From CAZDKK01 sp964506245 (GTDB lineage: Bacteria > Eisenbacteria > RBG-16-71-46 > CAIMUX01 > WJJG01): DNA of 64,000 bases. Positions 60,579-64,000 of the stretch are shown here, piece after piece. The notes beneath the pieces were generated by a model. It made no database searches. It saw only the letters and a list, made by a program, of their open reading frames with translations, and had not been told where the DNA came from. How positions within the stretch are numbered: position 1 is the first letter of the stretch; the number at the start of each line of letters is the position of its first letter. The stretch spans positions 62,001-126,000 of the forward strand of contig CAZDKK010000001.1 of NCBI GenBank assembly GCA_964506245.1, in the 5' to 3' direction. The position numbers were made by a program, and so were the translations under genes.

Positions 60579-63308
60579 TCACGCCGCCATCGGACCGAGG
60601 ACCTCGCGCAAGCGGGCGAGCTCCGCGCGCAAGTGGGTCAACTCCTGGCGGGCGGCGAGCAGGTCGCGGCTGCGGCCCAGCTCCTCCAGCCGGGCGGCGG
60701 CGTCGCGTACGCGGCCGGCCCCAACGCTGGCCGCCATGCCCTTGATGCCGTGGGCCAGTCGCTCAACGGCCGCCGCATCGCCGGCGTCCAGGGCTTGGGA
60801 GATCTGCTGGATGTGCGCCTCGACTTCTCCGGCGATCTTGGCCAGCAACTCGTCCAGCAGAGATTCGTATCCCCGGAATCGCTCCAGCGCCTCCCGGCGG
60901 TCGAGGATCTCGGAGGGATCGATCCCCTGGGTCCGTCGCGCAACCTGCCGTGCGATCGCCGCCATCAGCTCCTGCACGCGGATGGGTTTGCTGACGTAGT
61001 CGTCCATGCCCTCCGCCAGAAACCGTTCGCGATCGCCCTTCAGCCCGTGGGCCGTCATGGCGATGACCGGCAGATCGCGCCAGCGCGCGTCCGCGCGGAT
61101 CGCCCGCAGCGTGGCCACGCCGTCCAGCTCGGGCATCTGCACATCCATGAGGACCAGGTCGTAAGACCCGGCCTCGAGCAGTTGGAGAACGACCCGGCCG
61201 TTCTCCGCGGGCGTGACCTGATGGCCCGCGCCCTCGAGGATCGCGCTCGCCAGGCGCAGATTGATGCGATTGTCCTCGGCGAGCAGGATGCGCTGCGGCG
61301 GGACCTCGAGTTGTTCCGCCGCCGCGCCCATGCCGTCGCCCGAGGGTGCCTCGGGGCTCAGGTCGACGCCGCCGACCACGTTCAGCAGCGCATCCAGGAG
61401 CTGGCACCGGCTGACCGGTTTGGTGACCCACGCCGACCAGGCTGGATCCTTCTGCTGGCGCAGGGTCTTCAGCGACTCGGCGGTGGTCATGAGGATCACG
61501 GGCAGAGCCTGCGTGTCCGGGTCGCCGCGCAGCCGGCGCAGGACCTCGCTGCCGTCTAGCCCCGGCATCTGCATGTCGAGCAGCACCAGGCCGAACGGTC
61601 GCTGCTCCGATGCGGCGCTGCTCGCCAGCTCGAGACCCTCCTGCCCGGAGGCCGCGACCGCGACCTCGCATCCGAACGCGCGCAGCGTCTCCTCGAGGGC
61701 CCTGCGGCTCGCGCAGTTGTCGTCGACCAGCAGCACGCACAAGCCGGCCAAAGCCGGGGGCTCTGACTGCCCGGCCGACTCGTGGGCCCGCTCCAGCACG
61801 ACATGGAAGGAGAAGGTGCTGCCCCGCCCGACCTCGCTTTCAACCCAGATCAACCCGCGCATCAGCTCCACCAGCCGCTTCGAAATCGCCAGACCCAGCC
61901 CGCTGCCGCCGTAGCGCCGCGCGGTGCTGCTGTCGACCTGGGCGAAGCTCTCGAAGATCACCCCCTGCTTGTCGGCCGGAATGCCGATGCCCGTGTCGCG
62001 CACGGTGCAGAGGAGCGTGACCTCGCGGTTCGCCTCGGTGAGGACCTTGATCTCGACGACCACCTCGCCCCGGTCCGTGAACTTGATGGCGTTGCCCACC
62101 AGGTTGACCAGAATCTGGCGCAGCCGCAGCGGATCGCCGCGCAGCTGCTCGGGCACGCCGGCATGCACGTGGTGGATCAGCTCGAGGCCCTTCTCCGCCA
62201 GGTGCTGCGCCATCATCCCGGCGACCTGGTCGAGGATCTCGCGGATGTCGAAGTCGATCGCCTCGAGGTCGATCTTGTCAGCCTCGATCTTCGACAGGTC
62301 CAGGATGTCGTTCAGCAGGCTCAGCAGCGACTCCGAGGAGGTCTTGACCGCGCTGAGGTACTCCCGCTGCTCGGGTGTCAACCCGGTGGTGAGCACCAGA
62401 TCGGTCATTCCGATGATCGCGTTCATCGGCGTGCGGATCTCGTGGCTCATGTTGGCGAGGAAGCGGCTCTTGGCGCTGCTGGCTGCCTCGGCGCCCAGGG
62501 CCATGCGATGGGCGAGGAGCAACTCTGCCTCGGCGCGCTTGCGCTCGCTGATGTCGAAGAGGATGCCGCGGATGCCCACCGACCGCTGATGGCGCACGAT
62601 CGGCGTGGCCCGCGCGAGGACCGGGATGGTGGTGCCGTCCTTGCGTTGCACGCTGTACTCGAAGCTGCGCAGGCTCTTGCCCAGCAGGACCTTGAGGATG
62701 TTCTCCCGCACCAGCTCGCGGTCGGACTCGGCGAAGAGCCGCGGCAGATCGAGGCCGTTGGCGAACTCCTCCTCACTGTATCCGGTCATCTCGCGCGCTT
62801 GGCGGTTGACGAAGGTCAGGCGGAAGTGCTCGTCCATCTCGAAGACGATCTCCGGCAACATCTCGGCCAGCTCCCGAAAGCGCTCTTCGCCTTCGCGCAG
62901 CGCGGCCTCGGCGCCCCGGCGCTCGGCCCGGACAGCCGCCTCGCGGATCTCGCGCTCGACCACCGGGACCAGGCGGGCGAGGTGGGCCTTGTCCAGGTAG
63001 TCATGAGCGCCGGCCCGCATGGCCGCGACGGCCGCATCCTCGCCAATCGCTCCCGAGATGAGGATGAAGGGCAGGTCCTGCCCTGACTCCTGCAGGATCT
63101 GCAGAGCCTGGAGGCCGCTGAACGCGGGCAGGCTGTAGTCGGAGATCACCGCGTCCCAGGGACCGCTCGCGAGAGCGGCGCGCATGGCCGCGGCCGTGTC
63201 GACGCGCAGGCAGGTGACGTCATAGCCCCCGCGTTCGAGGGCGTAGATGACGAGGTCGGTGTCGTCGATGGAGTCTTCGACGTGCAGCACCCGCAGGCGG
63301 GTCGGCAT
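60579..63308 (-). CDS. Hybrid sensor histidine kinase: REC-PAS-HisKA-HATPase-REC-REC-HPt
   Basis: 909 residues, no membrane helix, so cytoplasmic. Domains in order: REC1 (Asp57, Lys107); a PAS sensor (~145-255, with VFEMDEHFRLTFVNRQAREM); HisKA with His289 in MSHEIRTPMN; HATPase_c (NLVGNAIKF, DTGIGIP, GSGLGLAISKRL); REC2 (Asp578 in VLLDMQMPG); REC3 (Asp722 in VLMDVQMPE); HPt with His853 in LAHGIKGMAAS. It can run a multi-step phosphorelay in one chain. The ATG at 63308 begins the REC domain, with AAGGA upstream. No partner output regulator is adjacent, so the pathway served is unknown. Divergent from the isomerase gene. Confidence 0.93.
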   Translation of the reverse strand: MPTRLRVLHVEDSIDDTDLVIYALERGGYDVTCLRVDTAAAMRAALASGPWDAVISDYSLPAFSGLQALQILQESGQDLPFILISGAIGEDAAVAAMRAGAHDYLDKAHLARLVPVVEREIREAAVRAERRGAEAALREGEERFRELAEMLPEIVFEMDEHFRLTFVNRQAREMTGYSEEEFANGLDLPRLFAESDRELVRENILKVLLGKSLRSFEYSVQRKDGTTIPVLARATPIVRHQRSVGIRGILFDISERKRAEAELLLAHRMALGAEAASSAKSRFLANMSHEIRTPMNAIIGMTDLVLTTGLTPEQREYLSAVKTSSESLLSLLNDILDLSKIEADKIDLEAIDFDIREILDQVAGMMAQHLAEKGLELIHHVHAGVPEQLRGDPLRLRQILVNLVGNAIKFTDRGEVVVEIKVLTEANREVTLLCTVRDTGIGIPADKQGVIFESFAQVDSSTARRYGGSGLGLAISKRLVELMRGLIWVESEVGRGSTFSFHVVLERAHESAGQSEPPALAGLCVLLVDDNCASRRALEETLRAFGCEVAVAASGQEGLELASSAASEQRPFGLVLLDMQMPGLDGSEVLRRLRGDPDTQALPVILMTTAESLKTLRQQKDPAWSAWVTKPVSRCQLLDALLNVVGGVDLSPEAPSGDGMGAAAEQLEVPPQRILLAEDNRINLRLASAILEGAGHQVTPAENGRVVLQLLEAGSYDLVLMDVQMPELDGVATLRAIRADARWRDLPVIAMTAHGLKGDRERFLAEGMDDYVSKPIRVQELMAAIARQVARRTQGIDPSEILDRREALERFRGYESLLDELLAKIAGEVEAHIQQISQALDAGDAAAVERLAHGIKGMAASVGAGRVRDAAARLEELGRSRDLLAARQELTHLRAELARLREVLGPMAA

Positions 63309-63451
63309 CCGGTCAGTCCTTTCGATCTGGGGGGTGTGTGGCTCCCAGCTCAAGGATCGGCGCGCACAGGTCAGTCCTCGCCCCCCCGGATGGCTCGAGG
63401 TCCGGAGGATGGGCCATTGCGTCCCCGGCCGGATGGGGGATAATCCCGTCC

Positions 63452-64000
63452 ATGGGCGCGCCGAGGCTGTATCCCCTTCTCTTTTCACCCATCTACAAGG
63501 ACTACCCCTGGGGTGGGCGGTGGCTCGAATCCGCCTATGGTCGTGCCCTCCCGGGCCCGATTGCGGCCGAGTCCTGGGAGATCGCCGACCGCCCCGAGGG
63601 CATGAGCCTCGTCGCCAACGGGCCCGAGGCCGGGGCCCCGCTGGGGGATCTCGTGGCGCGCTGGGGCGAGAGGCTGGTCGGGGGCGCGGGGGGATCCCGC
63701 TTCCCTCTGCTCTGCAAGATCCTGGATGCCCGGGAGCGGCTGAGCCTCCAGGTTCACCCGGACGAGGCTGGGGCCCAGCGAACCGGGGGCGAGCCCAAGT
63801 CGGAGATGTGGGTCGCGTTGGGCGCGGACCCGGGGGCGCGGGTGCTGGTGGGACTGCGCCCGGGCGTCGACCGGGCCTCCTTCGAGCGCGCCCTGGCGGA
63901 AGGGCGGGTCGAGGCGTGCCTGGGCTCGGTCGTGATGGCCCCCGGGACGGTGGTCGCTGTCCCCGGTGGGCGTCTACACGCCATCGACGCGGGCTGCCGG
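63452..64000 (+). CDS. manA: Mannose-6-phosphate isomerase, type I (3' end beyond the window)
   Basis: 183 codons from the ATG at 63452 run off the right edge with no stop. PIYKDYPWGGRWLESAYGR, ESWEIADRPEGMSLVANG, LQVHPDEAGAQ, KSEMWVALGADPGARVLVG and PGGRLHAIDAG are class I phosphomannose isomerase features, including zinc ligands in QVHPD (Gln, His), the Glu of KSEMW and the later His of HAIDAG. It converts mannose-6-phosphate and fructose-6-phosphate, feeding sugar-nucleotide and cell-surface glycan synthesis. The usual length is ~320-390 residues, so about half is present. No strong ribosome-binding site is visible. Confidence 0.9.
   Translation, partial: MGAPRLYPLLFSPIYKDYPWGGRWLESAYGRALPGPIAAESWEIADRPEGMSLVANGPEAGAPLGDLVARWGERLVGGAGGSRFPLLCKILDARERLSLQVHPDEAGAQRTGGEPKSEMWVALGADPGARVLVGLRPGVDRASFERALAEGRVEACLGSVVMAPGTVVAVPGGRLHAIDAGCR

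Noticed and set aside
1..64000. CRISPR arrays, insertion sequences, integrases or phage genes
   Set aside because: No regularly spaced direct repeats, transposase or integrase motifs were seen; the 20-bp repeat at 24103-24142 has only two copies with no spacer.

Overview
The window is a high-GC (roughly two thirds G+C) chromosomal segment from a Gram-negative bacterium. At least ten predicted secreted proteins end in a FlgD-Ig-like / type IX-secretion-like C-terminal domain, and outer-membrane barrels, lipoproteins, YVTN, LVIVD and SBBP propellers and a PEP-CTERM protein are also present. That mix is typical of uncultured high-GC members of the FCB superphylum (for example Eisenbacteria- or Krumholzibacteriota-like lineages). 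The lineage is an inference; there is no rRNA or complete tRNA here to confirm it.

Layout. 0-6 kb: end of a sorting-domain protein, a lipoprotein hydrolase, a translationally coupled barrel/hydrolase pair, a lipoprotein and a small conserved protein. 6-9.3 kb: a decayed block holding a PEP-CTERM gene with one frameshift, an SBBP-propeller gene with four frameshifts and an ATA where its start codon should be, and the 3' part of a tRNA-Arg(CCU). 9.6-17.5 kb: a run of small secreted proteins, two tandem formylglycine-enzyme-like paralogues, a fibre-like protein and a protein with four copies of an unrecognised ~110-residue repeat. 17.8-21.3 kb: an ECF sigma / anti-sigma pair and a MATE transporter. 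21.4-28.6 kb: a YVTN propeller, a GH44 endoglucanase preceded by a 20-bp tandem repeat, a GNAT acetyltransferase, an FGE-TPR fusion and a lipoprotein. 29-33 kb: an M16 peptidase pair followed by a beta-carbonic anhydrase. 33-40.7 kb: an LVIVD propeller, an asymmetric heterodimeric ABC exporter, a NYN/OST-HTH protein and a small unknown.

41-45.3 kb: an operon of nifU, nifS, a Thi4-type thiazole synthase with His in place of the sacrificial Cys, and a di-heme protein. The last three overlap by 4 nt each. Sulfur mobilisation, Fe-S assembly and iron/sulfide-dependent thiazole synthesis fit together here. 45.3-48 kb: a C_GCAxxG_C_C protein and type III glutamine synthetase. 48.3-57.2 kb: a double-domain M16 peptidase, a porin-like barrel, a secreted HExxH protease with sorting domain and a membrane-anchored SpoIIE-type phosphatase. 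57.2-60.2 kb: a selenium/sulfur-trafficking cluster (DUF3343, class V aminotransferase, TusA/YedF-like, YedE-like) without selD or selA in view. 60.5-64 kb: a large hybrid histidine kinase and the start of a mannose-6-phosphate isomerase.

No CRISPR array, insertion sequence, integrase or secretion machinery was found. The strongest leads are the nifU-nifS-thi4-cytochrome operon, the repeat protein at 15.8-17.5 kb, the decayed block next to a tRNA remnant, and the selenium cluster.
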